Positions 34,587 through 43,230 of a stretch of DNA of 64,000 nucleotides are shown one piece after another. Position numbers and translations under genes: made by a program. A model generated the notes under the pieces. That model was given only the letters and a program-made list of their open reading frames with translations. It was not told where the DNA came from and did not search any database. The stretch is taken from contig CAXSFU010000003.1 of the NCBI GenBank assembly GCA_964236695.1, positions 37,902 through 101,901 of the forward strand. The letters run 5' to 3'. The stretch comes from CAXSEF01 sp964236695. Lineage in GTDB: Bacteria; Pseudomonadota; Alphaproteobacteria; Acetobacterales; Acetobacteraceae. The first letter of the stretch is position 1. Every line of letters begins with the position of its first letter.

Positions 34587-36152
34587 ATGGACGGCCTCCC
34601 CAGCCTCGCCCCGCACGAGCCCCCCGGTACGGACGCCGGCGGCTGCCACGCCGGCCGCGACACCATGCTCGACGCCGCCCGCGCCGCCGGCAAGGGCGAG
34701 GCACTCGCAAGACTGATCGCCGACTACCCGCGCGGCCCGCACGAGCAGCCGCAGTCCATGTGCCCCGCCTTCGGCTCGCTGCGCGTCGGCCTGCGCATGC
34801 GCCGCGTCGCCACCATCCTGTGCGGCTCCGCGTGCTGCGTGTACGGCCTGAGCTTCACCGCCCGCTTCTACGGCGCGCGCCGCAGCGTCGGCTACGTCCC
34901 GTTCAACTCCGAGACCCTGGTGCGCGGCCAGCTCTACGAGGACATCCGCGACGCCGTGCGCGAGACCGCGAAGCCCGAGGACTACGACGCCGTCGTGGTC
35001 ATCAACCTGTGCGTGCCCACGGCCTCCGGCGTGCCGCTCGATCTCCTGCCGAAACAGATCGACGGCGTGCGCGTCATCGGCATCGACGTGCCCGGCTTCG
35101 GCGTCCCCACCCACGCCGAGGCAAAGGACGTGCTCGCCGCCGCCATGCTGCGCGCCGCCCGCGCCGAGGCCGAGGCCGGCCCCGTGCAGCGGCCGCGCGG
35201 CCCGCGCGCCGAGCTGCCCACCGTCGCCCTGATCGGCGAGCTGTTCCCCGCCGACCCCGTCGGCATCGCCGGCCTGCTCGCCCCCATGGGCCTGGGCGTC
35301 GCCCCGCCCACCCCGGCCCGCGAGTGGCGCGACCTGTACGGCGCGCTCGACTGCGACGTCGCCGCCGCCGTCCACCCGTTCTACACCGCCTCCATCCGCG
35401 AGTTCGAGGCCGCCGGCCGCCCGGTCGTGGGCTCCGGCCCGGTCGGCGTCGAGGCCACGGACGCCTGGCTCGGAGCCGTCGGCCGCGCCGCCGGCCTGGG
35501 CGCCACCGCGATCGACGCCGCCCGCGCCGCCTGCCTGCCGGCGCTGCGCGGCGTGCTCGCCGCCAACCCGATCTCCGCCCGCGTCACCGTGTCCGGCTAC
35601 GAGGGCTCCGAGCTGCTGGTCGCCCGCCTGCTGGTCGAGGCCGGCGCCGAGGTCCCCTACGTCGGCACCGCCTGCCCGCGCACCGCCTGGAACGAGGACG
35701 ACCGCGCCTGGCTCGCCGCCCACGGCGCCCACGTGCAGTTCCGCGCCTCCCTGGAGCAGGACCTCGCCGCCTTCCGCGAGGTCAGGCCCGACCTCGCCAT
35801 CGGCACGACCCCCGTCGTGCAGCGCGCCAAGGAGGCCGGCACGCCTGCGATCTACTTCACCAACATCGTCTCCTCCCGCCCCCTGTTCGGCATCCCCGGC
35901 GCCGCCGCCCTGGCCACCACCGTCGCGACCCAGACCCGCGGCCGCGAGCGCTTCTCCCGCATGGTCGCCTTCTTCGGCAACGCCGACGCCGCGATGGCCA
36001 GACCCGCCGCCCTGCCGCCGCTCGCCGACGCCCCGGCCGCCCCCGCGCAGCAGGTCCCGGTGCAGGCCGGCCCGGTCCGCCTGTCCGACCTGCCCTCGAT
36101 CCACGCCGCCGCGCCGCCGCCCGCGCTCGCCGCCTACACCGGGGGGATGTGA
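34587..36152 (+). CDS. bchY: Chlorophyllide reductase subunit BchY
   Basis: NifD-like catalytic subunit. QSMCPAFGSLRVGLRMRR and LCGSACCVYGLSFTARFYGARRS are typical of BchY, as are INLCVPTASG and GTTPVVQRAKEAGTPAIYFTNIVSSRPLFG. 521 aa; ATG 34587 lies 2 bases after bchX. A long upstream extension of the frame is a bchX shadow. Confidence 0.95.
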   Translation: MDGLPSLAPHEPPGTDAGGCHAGRDTMLDAARAAGKGEALARLIADYPRGPHEQPQSMCPAFGSLRVGLRMRRVATILCGSACCVYGLSFTARFYGARRSVGYVPFNSETLVRGQLYEDIRDAVRETAKPEDYDAVVVINLCVPTASGVPLDLLPKQIDGVRVIGIDVPGFGVPTHAEAKDVLAAAMLRAARAEAEAGPVQRPRGPRAELPTVALIGELFPADPVGIAGLLAPMGLGVAPPTPAREWRDLYGALDCDVAAAVHPFYTASIREFEAAGRPVVGSGPVGVEATDAWLGAVGRAAGLGATAIDAARAACLPALRGVLAANPISARVTVSGYEGSELLVARLLVEAGAEVPYVGTACPRTAWNEDDRAWLAAHGAHVQFRASLEQDLAAFREVRPDLAIGTTPVVQRAKEAGTPAIYFTNIVSSRPLFGIPGAAALATTVATQTRGRERFSRMVAFFGNADAAMARPAALPPLADAPAAPAQQVPVQAGPVRLSDLPSIHAAAPPPALAAYTGGM

Positions 36153-36156
36153 CGCC

Positions 36157-37644
36157 ATGCTGGTGATCGACCACGACCGGGCCGGCGGCTACTGGGGCGC
36201 GGTATACGCGTTCTCCGCCCTGCGCGGCCTGCGCGTCATCATCGATGGCCCCGTGGGCTGCGAGAACCTGCCGGTGACCGCCGTGCTGCACTACACCGAC
36301 GCCCTGCCGCCGCACGAGCTGCCGATCGCCGTCACCGGCCTGTCCGAGGACGATTTGTCGCAGAACGGCACCGAGGGCGCGCTGCGCCAGGCCAACCGCG
36401 CCGGCAGCGCCGAGCACCCGAACATGCCCGGCGTCGTCGTGACCGGCTCCATCGCAGAGATGATCGGCGGCGGCGTCACCCCCGAGGGCTCCGGCCTGCT
36501 GCGCTTCGTCCCGCGCACCATCGACGAGGACCAGTGGCAGTGCGCCGACCGCGCCCTGTTCTGGCTCCACGCCCAGTTCGGCACCCGCAGGAAGCGCGGC
36601 ACCACCATCCGCCGCACCGGCGCCGACGCCCCCGCCGCCGAGCCCGCGCCCACGAGGCCCCTGGTCAACATCATCGGCGCCATGCATGGCGCCTTCAACA
36701 TGCCGTCCGACCTGGCCGAGATCCGCCGCCTGGTCGAGGGCATCGGCTGCGCGGTCAACCTCGTCTACCCGATGGGCGCGCACCTCGACGACACGCCCCG
36801 CCTCGCCGACGCCGTCGTCAACGTCTGCCTCTACCGCGAATTCGGCCGCATGCTCTGCGAGGAACTCGGCAAGCCCTACCTGCAGGCGCCGATCGGCCTG
36901 TTCGCCACCACGAACTTCCTCCGCAGCCTCGGCGAACTGGCCGGCGTCGACCCGGAGCCGTTCATCGCGGCGGAGAAGCTGTCCACCGTCAAGCCGATCT
37001 GGGACCTGTGGCGCTCCGTCACCCAGGACTTCTTCGCCACCGCCAGCTTCGCCGTGGTGGCGACCGCGACCTACGAGCACGGCCTGCGCCAGTTCCTGGG
37101 CGAGGAACTCGGCATCCCCTGCGCCTTCGGCCACGCCCGCCGCCCTGGGATCAAGCCGGACAACCAGGGGGTGCGCGAGCAGCTGCGCACCACCAGGCCG
37201 ATGGTGCTGTTCGGCTCCAACAACGAGCGCATCTACGCGGCCGAGCTGGGCCTGAAGCCCATGTACATCCCGGCCTCGTTCCCCGGCGCCATCATCCGCC
37301 GCAGCACCGGCACCCCGTTCATGGGCTACGCCGGCGCCACCTACCTCGTGCAGGAATACTGCAACGCCCTGTTCGACGCGCTGTTCAACATGCTGCCGCT
37401 GGGCACAGAGCTGGACCGCATCGACGCCACGCCCGCGCGCCCGGACCGGGCCGGCGCGGAAGCACGCTGGAGCCCGGAAGCGGCCGCGCTGCTCGACCGA
37501 GAGGTCGCGCGCGAGCCCTTCCTTGTCAGGATCTCCGCAGCCCGACGGCTGCGCGAGCGCATCGAGCGCGATGCCGCACAGGGCGGCGAGCGCGAGATCA
37601 CGGCCGCCCGCGTCGAGGCCTGCCTCTCCGCGGCGGTTCCGTGA
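36157..37644 (+). CDS. bchZ: Chlorophyllide reductase subunit BchZ
   Basis: NifK-like partner of BchY. Starts MLVIDHDRAGGYWGAVYAFSALRGL; GPVGCENLPVTAVLHYTDALPPHELPI, IGAMHGAFNMPSDL and GAIIRRSTGTPFMGYAGATYLVQE are characteristic. 495 aa; 4 bases after bchY and 45 bases before pufB, consistent with read-through into puf. Confidence 0.96.
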   Translation: MLVIDHDRAGGYWGAVYAFSALRGLRVIIDGPVGCENLPVTAVLHYTDALPPHELPIAVTGLSEDDLSQNGTEGALRQANRAGSAEHPNMPGVVVTGSIAEMIGGGVTPEGSGLLRFVPRTIDEDQWQCADRALFWLHAQFGTRRKRGTTIRRTGADAPAAEPAPTRPLVNIIGAMHGAFNMPSDLAEIRRLVEGIGCAVNLVYPMGAHLDDTPRLADAVVNVCLYREFGRMLCEELGKPYLQAPIGLFATTNFLRSLGELAGVDPEPFIAAEKLSTVKPIWDLWRSVTQDFFATASFAVVATATYEHGLRQFLGEELGIPCAFGHARRPGIKPDNQGVREQLRTTRPMVLFGSNNERIYAAELGLKPMYIPASFPGAIIRRSTGTPFMGYAGATYLVQEYCNALFDALFNMLPLGTELDRIDATPARPDRAGAEARWSPEAAALLDREVAREPFLVRISAARRLRERIERDAAQGGEREITAARVEACLSAAVP

Positions 37645-37689
37645 CCCACCCCCGGAACCACCCGGTTCCAGCAACCAGGAGTCGATGAC

Positions 37690-37974
37690 ATGGCCAACGA
37701 GGTCGCCAGGCGCTCAACCCTGTCGGGTCTGAGCGAGCCCGAGGCCCGCGAGTTCAACCGCCTCTTCGTGCTGAGCTTCCTGCTCTTCACCGGGATCGCC
37801 GTGGTGGCGCACATCCTCGCCTGGCTGTGGCGCCCGTGGGGTGGCAACTACGCGCCCCGCCCGGCCGGCACCGCGATGCTCGATCCGATGCTGCAGCACG
37901 GCGCCCTGCTGGGCCACGCCTTCGCCCTGCACGCGGCCACCCTCGGCAGCCACGTGCTGCACGTCCTGGCCTGA
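37690..37974 (+). CDS. pufB: LH1 beta polypeptide PufB with long C-terminal extension
   Basis: Residues 1-50 are a standard LH1 beta chain: LSGLSEPEAREFNRLFVLSF, bacteriochlorophyll-ligand His in VVAHILAW, and the terminal WLWRPW. Beta chains normally end here. This frame continues for about 44 residues with GNYAPRPAGTAMLDPMLQHG then a hydrophobic, His-containing segment (ALLGHAFALHAATLGSHVLHVLA). GC3-rich codons carry on through the extension, so it looks coding. 94 aa. pufA starts 11 bases after its stop. Confidence 0.92.
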   Translation: MANEVARRSTLSGLSEPEAREFNRLFVLSFLLFTGIAVVAHILAWLWRPWGGNYAPRPAGTAMLDPMLQHGALLGHAFALHAATLGSHVLHVLA

Positions 37975-37985
37975 GGGAGCACGCG

Positions 37986-38189
37986 ATGTTTCGCATCTGG
38001 ATGCTGTTCGACCCGCGCAGGGCGCTGCTCACCCTGTTCGTGTTCCTGCTGACGCTGGCGCTGGTGATCCACTTCATCCTGCTCAGCACGGACCGCTTCA
38101 ACTGGCTGGACGGCGCGAACCACGACCGGCTGCCCGGCGGCCAGGTGGGGCAGATGACGCCGATGCCCTCGGCGCCCAAGGCTCCCTGA
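37986..38189 (+). CDS. pufA: LH1 alpha polypeptide PufA
   Basis: 67-residue alpha chain: MFRIWMLFDPRRALLTLFVFLL, the bacteriochlorophyll-ligand His in ALVIHFILLSTDRFNWLDG, and a 20-residue periplasmic tail rich in Pro. ATG 37986 follows GGGAGCACGCG. Together with PufB it forms the ring around the reaction centre. Confidence 0.96.
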   Translation: MFRIWMLFDPRRALLTLFVFLLTLALVIHFILLSTDRFNWLDGANHDRLPGGQVGQMTPMPSAPKAP

Positions 38190-38194
38190 GAACC

Positions 38195-38222
38195 GGCTCC
38201 CCGGGACCACGCCCGGGAAGCC
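38195..38222 (+). terminator. Hairpin 1 in the pufA-pufL gap
   Basis: GGCT/AGCC outer and CCCGGG/CCCGGG inner stems with a 6-base loop. Hairpins between pufA and pufL in purple bacteria stabilise the 3' end of pufBA mRNA and raise LH1 over RC; no T run follows, so an mRNA-stability role is more likely than termination. Confidence 0.6.
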
Positions 38223-38231
38223 CACGCGAAC

Positions 38232-38253
38232 GGGGCCGGCGCGGGCCGGCCCC
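38232..38253 (+). terminator. Hairpin 2 in the pufA-pufL gap
   Basis: Perfect 9-bp stem GGGGCCGGC/GCCGGCCCC with loop GCGG, ending 23 bases before pufL. Same inferred role as the neighbouring hairpin. Confidence 0.6.
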
Positions 38254-38276
38254 CAGACGCAGCGGAGAAGCCGACC

Positions 38277-39101
38277 ATGGCGATGATGAACTTCGAGTAC
38301 AAGTACCGCGTGCGCGGCGGCACCCTGGTCGGCGGCGACCTGTTCGACTTCTGGGTCGGGCCGTTCTACGTCGGCTTCTTCGGCGTCACCTCGATCTTCT
38401 TCTCCGTGGTCGGCACCCTGCTGATCATCTACGGCGCCGCCATCGGCCCGACCTGGAACGTGTGGCGCATCAGCATCGCACCCCCCGACCTGAGCTACGG
38501 CCTCGGCTTCGCACCCCTGCGCGACGGCGGCCTGTGGCAGTGGATCACCTTCTGCGCGATCGGCGCCTTCGTGTCGTGGGACCTGCGCATGGTCGAGATC
38601 GCGCGCAAGCTCGGCATGGGCCTGCACACGCCCATCGCCTTCGCCGGCGCCATCCTGGCCTACGTCACCCTGGAGGTGATCCGCCCGGTGCTGCTCGGCG
38701 CCTGGGGCCACGCCTTCCCCTACGGCATCCTCAGCCACCTCGACTGGGTCAGCAACGTCGGCTACCAGCACATCGAGTTCCACTACAATCCCGCGCACAT
38801 GATCGCGGTGACGTTCTTCTTCACGACCACCTTCATCCTGGCGATGCACGGCGGCGTGATCCTGTCCTCGCTCAACCCCGACGAGGGCGAGAGCGTCCGC
38901 CCGTCCGGCTTCGAGGACAGCTTCTTCCGCGACCTGATCGTCTACTCCATCGGACCGCTCGGCATCCACCGCCTGGGCTGGTTCTGCGCCATCAACGCCG
39001 GCGTCTGGAGCGCCATCTGCATCGTCATCAGCGGACCGCTGTGGACGCGCGGATGGCCCGAGTGGTGGTCCTGGTGGCTCAACCTGCCGTTCTGGAACTG
39101 A
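38277..39101 (+). CDS. pufL: Photosynthetic reaction centre L subunit PufL
   Basis: Five-helix L subunit (274 aa). MNFEYKYRVRGGTLVGGDLFDFWVGPFYVGFFGVT is the classic start. Ligand His for bacteriochlorophylls and iron are kept in LSHLDWVSN, FHYNPAHM, AMHGGVIL and LGIHRLGW. ATG 38277; an in-frame ATG three codons later is possible. pufM starts 4 bases after the stop. Confidence 0.98.
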   Translation: MAMMNFEYKYRVRGGTLVGGDLFDFWVGPFYVGFFGVTSIFFSVVGTLLIIYGAAIGPTWNVWRISIAPPDLSYGLGFAPLRDGGLWQWITFCAIGAFVSWDLRMVEIARKLGMGLHTPIAFAGAILAYVTLEVIRPVLLGAWGHAFPYGILSHLDWVSNVGYQHIEFHYNPAHMIAVTFFFTTTFILAMHGGVILSSLNPDEGESVRPSGFEDSFFRDLIVYSIGPLGIHRLGWFCAINAGVWSAICIVISGPLWTRGWPEWWSWWLNLPFWN

Positions 39102-39105
39102 AACC

Positions 39106-40107
39106 ATGTTCGATTATCGCACCGGCTTCGGCGTCGAGTACCAGAACATCTTCAACCGCATCCACATCGAGGGCCCCCTCGACGAGGGCGCGCCGCTGAG
39201 GTGGGGCACCGAGAACCGGCGGGGAACGCCGTTCTCCTCCCACCTCCTCGGCTTCATCGGCGCCGCCCAGGTCGGGCCGTTCTACCTCGGCTTCGTGGGC
39301 ATCGCCTCGATCATCTGCGGCTTCATCGCCTTCGAGATCATCGGGCTGAACATGCTCGCCTCGGTGAACTGGAACCCGGTCCAGTTCATCCGCCAGCTGC
39401 CCTGGCTCGGCCTGGAGCCGCCGGCGCCGGCGTACGGCCTGCACATCCCGCCGCTGGACAAGGGCGGCTGGTGGCTGATGGCCGGCTTCTTCCTCACCCT
39501 GTCGATCTGCCTGTGGTGGGTGCGAGTCTACCAGCGCGCCAGGGCGCTCGGCATGGGCACCCACGTCGCCTGGGCGTTCGCGTCCGCGATCTGGCTGTAC
39601 TTCGTGTGCGGCTTCCTGCGCCCGCTGCTGATGGGCTCCTGGGGCGAGGCGGTGCCGTTCGGCATCTTCCCCCACCTCGACTGGACCGCCTCGCTGTCGA
39701 TCCGCTACGGCAACCTCTACTACAACCCGTTCCACATGCTCTCGATCGTCTTCCTCTACGGCTCGACCCTGCTGTTCGCCATGCACGGCGGCACCATCCT
39801 CGCCGTCAGCCGCTACTGGGGCGAGCGCGAGATCGAGCTGGCCACCGACCGCGGCACCGCGGCGGAGCGCGGCGGCATCTTCTGGCGCTGGACCATCGGC
39901 TTCAACGCCACCTTCGAGAGCATCCACCGCTGGGCGATCTGGTTCGCGGTGCTGTGCACGCTCACCGGCGGCATCGGCATCCTGCTCACCGGCACCGCGG
40001 TCGACAACTGGTACCTGTGGGGTGTCAAGCACGGCATCGCCCCCACCTACCCGCCGATGTACCCGGCGATGTCCGACCCGGGCCTGCTGCGCGGGGTGAG
40101 CAAGTGA
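39106..40107 (+). CDS. pufM: Photosynthetic reaction centre M subunit PufM
   Basis: Five-helix M subunit (333 aa). Ligand residues are conserved: FPHLDW (accessory bacteriochlorophyll His), YNPFHM (special pair), FLYGS, MHGGTILAVSR, EREIE and IHRWAIW. The Ser before the first His is Pro here and the VHGN motif of Rhodobacter reads RYGN. The C-terminal tail after the last helix (PTYPPMYPAMSDPGLLRGVSK) suits contact with the tetraheme PufC. Stop overlaps the pufC GTG. Confidence 0.98.
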   Translation: MFDYRTGFGVEYQNIFNRIHIEGPLDEGAPLRWGTENRRGTPFSSHLLGFIGAAQVGPFYLGFVGIASIICGFIAFEIIGLNMLASVNWNPVQFIRQLPWLGLEPPAPAYGLHIPPLDKGGWWLMAGFFLTLSICLWWVRVYQRARALGMGTHVAWAFASAIWLYFVCGFLRPLLMGSWGEAVPFGIFPHLDWTASLSIRYGNLYYNPFHMLSIVFLYGSTLLFAMHGGTILAVSRYWGEREIELATDRGTAAERGGIFWRWTIGFNATFESIHRWAIWFAVLCTLTGGIGILLTGTAVDNWYLWGVKHGIAPTYPPMYPAMSDPGLLRGVSK

Positions 40108-41381
40108 CGGAGATCCTGTCCGCCCCGTTCCGCCTGGTGGCGGCCGCGCTGTCCGGCCTCGTCGGCCTGGTCGGCCGCCGCCCCGGCACCTGCCTGCTGG
40201 TCGGCGGCGCCTGCACGGCCCTGCTCGCCTGCGTCGGCCTCGCCTTCACCTTCGAGGGCCTGCCGGTCACCAGCATCCAGCTCGGCTACCGCGGCGTCGG
40301 CCAGATCGTGCAGTACAACGCCCGCACCCAGCGGCGCGAGGTCGCCCTCAACACGCTCGACGAGCCGCAGCCGGAGATCGAGGCCTCCGGCGAGCCCTCG
40401 TCGAAGGCCTACGAGAACGTCAAGGTGCTCGGCGACGTCGACAGCAACGAGTTCCTGCGCCTGATGGCCGCCTACGCCACCTGGATCGCCCCCACCGAGG
40501 GCTGCGCCTACTGCCATTCCGCGGTCAACATGGCCGACGACACCGTCTACACCAAGCTCGTGGCGCGGCGCATGACCCAGATGGTGCGCTACATCAACAC
40601 CAACTGGGGCGCCCACGTCGGCAAAACCGGCGTCACCTGCAACACCTGCCACCGCGGCCACGGCGTGCCGGTCAACAACTGGTTCACCCGTGCCCCCCGC
40701 GCCGGCAGCCACGGCATGGCGTCCGACACCGGCATGGACATCCCCGCCGCCACCGCAGGGCAGTCCTCGCTGCCGGGCGACGCCTTCACCCCCTTCCTGC
40801 TCAACGCCGCCCAGATCCGGGTGCAGGGCGCCACTGCCCTGCCCAGCGGCGACCGCCAGTCGATCCCGCAAACCGACTGGACCTACTCGCTGATGGTTCA
40901 CTTCGCCGATTCCCTCGGGGTGAGCTGCAACTTCTGCCACAACACCCGCGCTTTCTCAGACTGGAGCCAGAGCACGCCGAACCGCGTCACCGCCTGGCAT
41001 GGGATCGAAATGGTGCGTGACCTGAACAACACCTTCATGGTGCCGCTGACCGGCACCTTCCCGGCGGGCCGCCTCGGGCCGACCGGCGACGTCGCCAAGA
41101 TCAACTGCGCCACCTGCCACCAGGGCGCCTACAAGCCGTTCTACGGCGCCAGCGAGCTGCAGTCCTACCCCGAGCTGAAGGGCCCGGCGCCGGAACGCCA
41201 GGCCTCCCTGCCGGCCGACGACGCGCCCTTCGTCCTCCCCGACAGCGCCCGCAGCAGCATCGCCGCCCAGATCGCCGCCGCCTCCGGGCCGCGCACGAGC
41301 CTCGAGGCGCAGCCCGAGGCCCACCCAGCGGCGCTCGAGGAAGCATCGGCCGGCCGCGCCGCGACGGAGGCCCGGCCATGA
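40104..41381 (+). CDS. pufC: Tetraheme reaction-centre cytochrome PufC
   Basis: Periplasmic cytochrome subunit that re-reduces the special pair. Four CxxCH sites: CAYCH, CNTCH, CNFCH, CATCH. N-terminal membrane anchor (LLVGGACTALLACVGLAFTF) followed by QLGYRGVGQ, typical of the family; a lipobox is not convincing, so an uncleaved helix is likely. GTG 40104 overlaps the pufM stop; 425 aa. The last about 55 residues are an Ala/Pro/Glu-rich tail beyond the heme domains. Its stop overlaps the next ATG (ATGA). Confidence 0.96.
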   Translation: MTEILSAPFRLVAAALSGLVGLVGRRPGTCLLVGGACTALLACVGLAFTFEGLPVTSIQLGYRGVGQIVQYNARTQRREVALNTLDEPQPEIEASGEPSSKAYENVKVLGDVDSNEFLRLMAAYATWIAPTEGCAYCHSAVNMADDTVYTKLVARRMTQMVRYINTNWGAHVGKTGVTCNTCHRGHGVPVNNWFTRAPRAGSHGMASDTGMDIPAATAGQSSLPGDAFTPFLLNAAQIRVQGATALPSGDRQSIPQTDWTYSLMVHFADSLGVSCNFCHNTRAFSDWSQSTPNRVTAWHGIEMVRDLNNTFMVPLTGTFPAGRLGPTGDVAKINCATCHQGAYKPFYGASELQSYPELKGPAPERQASLPADDAPFVLPDSARSSIAAQIAAASGPRTSLEAQPEAHPAALEEASAGRAATEARP

Positions 41382-42976
41382 GGCGCAGCCTGCTCGGCAC
41401 GGTCGCGGGGCTCGCCGTCCTCGGCCTGGTCATCCTCGGCGCCGCCCCCGGCCACGCCGACCTCACGGTGCCGGAGCAGACCGCCGGCAGGCGGCCCGAC
41501 ACCCCGCAGGCGTCGCCCGAGCTGATCGCGCGCGGCGAGCACCTGACCACCATGGGCGACTGCATCGGCTGCCACAGCGCCAACGGCGGCAAGCACTTCG
41601 CCGGCGGCCAGTACATGGGGATGCCGTTCGGCGACATCTCCACCCCCAACATCACGCCGGACGTGGACACCGGCATCGGCCGCTACACCGACGCCGACTT
41701 CCTCAAGCTGATGCACCACGGGGTCAACCCGGAAGGCATGCGCATCTACCCGGCGATGCCCTACCCCTGGTACGCCACGGTCAAGGACGACGACGTCCTC
41801 GCCATCAAGGCCTACCTGTTCTCGCTCGACCCGGTGCACGCGCCGCGTCGCCCCAACAAGATCTGGTTCCCGTTCACCCTGCGCCCGGTCATCGCCCTGT
41901 GGGACGCCGCGTTCGTGCCCGGCAAGGTGTTCACGCCCGACCCGAAGCTCACCGACGAGCAGAACCTCGGCGCCTACATCGTCAACGGCCTGGAGCACTG
42001 CGGCGAGTGCCACAACAACCGCAACTTCCTCGGCAACACTGCCGCCGCCCTTGAGCTGAAGGGCGGGCCGATCACCCGCTGGTACGCCCCCAACCTGCAC
42101 TTCGACAAGACCAGCGGCCTCGGCCCGTACAGCGACGACGAGATCGTCAAGTGGCTGCACGACGGCCAATCCGAGCTCATGGGCCCGGTCGCCGGCCCGA
42201 TGTCCGAGGTCATCGACTACAGCACCAAGAAGCTCGAGGACCGAGAGCTGCGCGCCATCGTCGCCTACCTGCACACCCTGCCGGCCCAGGAGAGCTACGA
42301 GGCCCGCCAGGCGCGGCCGGACTCGCGGCCGATGGTCGCCGGCCGCACCGCCTACCTCAACAACTGCGCCTCCTGCCACCAGGTCGACGGCCGCGGCATC
42401 GCCAACAAGGTCCCCTCGCTGGACGGCAACGGCATGGTGCGCGCCTACGGGCCGCAGGACGTGATCCGCGTCATCCTCGGCGGCTTGGAAGCACGCGGCC
42501 CGTTCGCCATAATGCCTGGGGTCGGCGCCGGCATGAGCAACCAGGACGTCGCCGACGCCACCAACTACGTCCGCCAGGCCTGGAGCAACGCGGCGCCCGC
42601 CAACGCCACGCCGTTCCTGTCCCGCTTCCTGCGCGCCGACACCAGCACCCTGCTGAACGGCGCCCGCCCCGACGGCTGCCCCGTTCTCGCAGAGGGCGAG
42701 CTGAGACGCGTCATCGACGACAAGAGCACCGGCGTCGACGAGCTGCTGCAGCAGATGACCCTGCCCACGATGCTGCAGACCACCAACCAGATCATCGCCC
42801 GCGTGAAGAAGGCGGCGCCCGACCTGGAGCAGGCCGACATCGTCAACGGCCTCGCCATCGCCTACTGCCCGATCGCCAACGCCGACACCACCCTGGACGA
42901 GGGCAGCCGGCACTGGGCGATGAGCAACTTCGCCGAGCGCGTCTACGTCCAGCTCACCACCAAGGGGGCCTACTGA
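41378..42976 (+). CDS. Triheme cytochrome c translationally coupled to pufC
   Basis: 532 aa with a cleavable signal peptide (about residues 1-27, ending GHA) and three CxxCH hemes: CIGCH 62-66, CGECH 208-212, CASCH 330-334. The layout (heme 1 with GGQYMGMPFGDISTPNITPD, heme 2 with NNRNFLG, heme 3 with NNCASCHQVDGRG) is that of cytochrome subunits of membrane-bound alcohol, gluconate or aldehyde dehydrogenases. About 130 residues without a heme follow domain 3 (VDELLQQMTLPTML...AIAYCPIANAD...MSNFAERVYVQL), which I do not recognise. ATG overlaps the pufC stop, so it is co-translated with the reaction centre. An electron donor to PufC is inferred, not known. Confidence 0.92.
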   Translation: MRRSLLGTVAGLAVLGLVILGAAPGHADLTVPEQTAGRRPDTPQASPELIARGEHLTTMGDCIGCHSANGGKHFAGGQYMGMPFGDISTPNITPDVDTGIGRYTDADFLKLMHHGVNPEGMRIYPAMPYPWYATVKDDDVLAIKAYLFSLDPVHAPRRPNKIWFPFTLRPVIALWDAAFVPGKVFTPDPKLTDEQNLGAYIVNGLEHCGECHNNRNFLGNTAAALELKGGPITRWYAPNLHFDKTSGLGPYSDDEIVKWLHDGQSELMGPVAGPMSEVIDYSTKKLEDRELRAIVAYLHTLPAQESYEARQARPDSRPMVAGRTAYLNNCASCHQVDGRGIANKVPSLDGNGMVRAYGPQDVIRVILGGLEARGPFAIMPGVGAGMSNQDVADATNYVRQAWSNAAPANATPFLSRFLRADTSTLLNGARPDGCPVLAEGELRRVIDDKSTGVDELLQQMTLPTMLQTTNQIIARVKKAAPDLEQADIVNGLAIAYCPIANADTTLDEGSRHWAMSNFAERVYVQLTTKGAY

Positions 42977-42979
42977 GCG

Positions 42980-43183
42980 ATGTACCTCTGGCTGTTCATC
43001 GTGGTGTTCGTGCTCTGGGCCTGGCTGACCGGCGGCTCGTTCATGGCCTGGCGGCGCCGCAAGCTGAACTGGCTCCTCGCGCTCGGCTCCGTGGGCGTCT
43101 GGACCGGGGTGGCCGCCCTCGCCATCCTGTTCGTCGGCCCATACTGGCAGGTCGTCTACAGCGTGTTCATCCAGCCGGGCTGA
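42980..43183 (+). CDS. Small two-helix membrane protein at the end of the puf operon
   Basis: 67 residues, 3 bases after the triheme cytochrome. Two hydrophobic helices (MYLWLFIVVFVLWAWLTGG; NWLLALGSVGVWTGVAALAILFVGPYW) with a basic loop WRRRKLN between them, so both termini face the periplasm by the positive-inside rule. No family recognised. Possible membrane anchor or assembly factor for the cytochrome next to it. Confidence 0.8.
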   Translation: MYLWLFIVVFVLWAWLTGGSFMAWRRRKLNWLLALGSVGVWTGVAALAILFVGPYWQVVYSVFIQPG

Positions 43184-43230
43184 CAAGCCGACCGGTCCGG
43201 CCCGCGCCTGACACCTGGGGGGCGTTGCCG

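Noticed and set aside
37645..37689. A pufQ gene between bchZ and pufB.
   Set aside because: The gap is only 45 bases; no room for pufQ.
39106..40107. PufM has Tyr where Rhodobacter has His in VHGN, at first read as loss of an accessory bacteriochlorophyll ligand.
   Set aside because: The ligand His is the one in the HLDW motif, which is present (FPHLDW); the VHGN His is not a pigment ligand.
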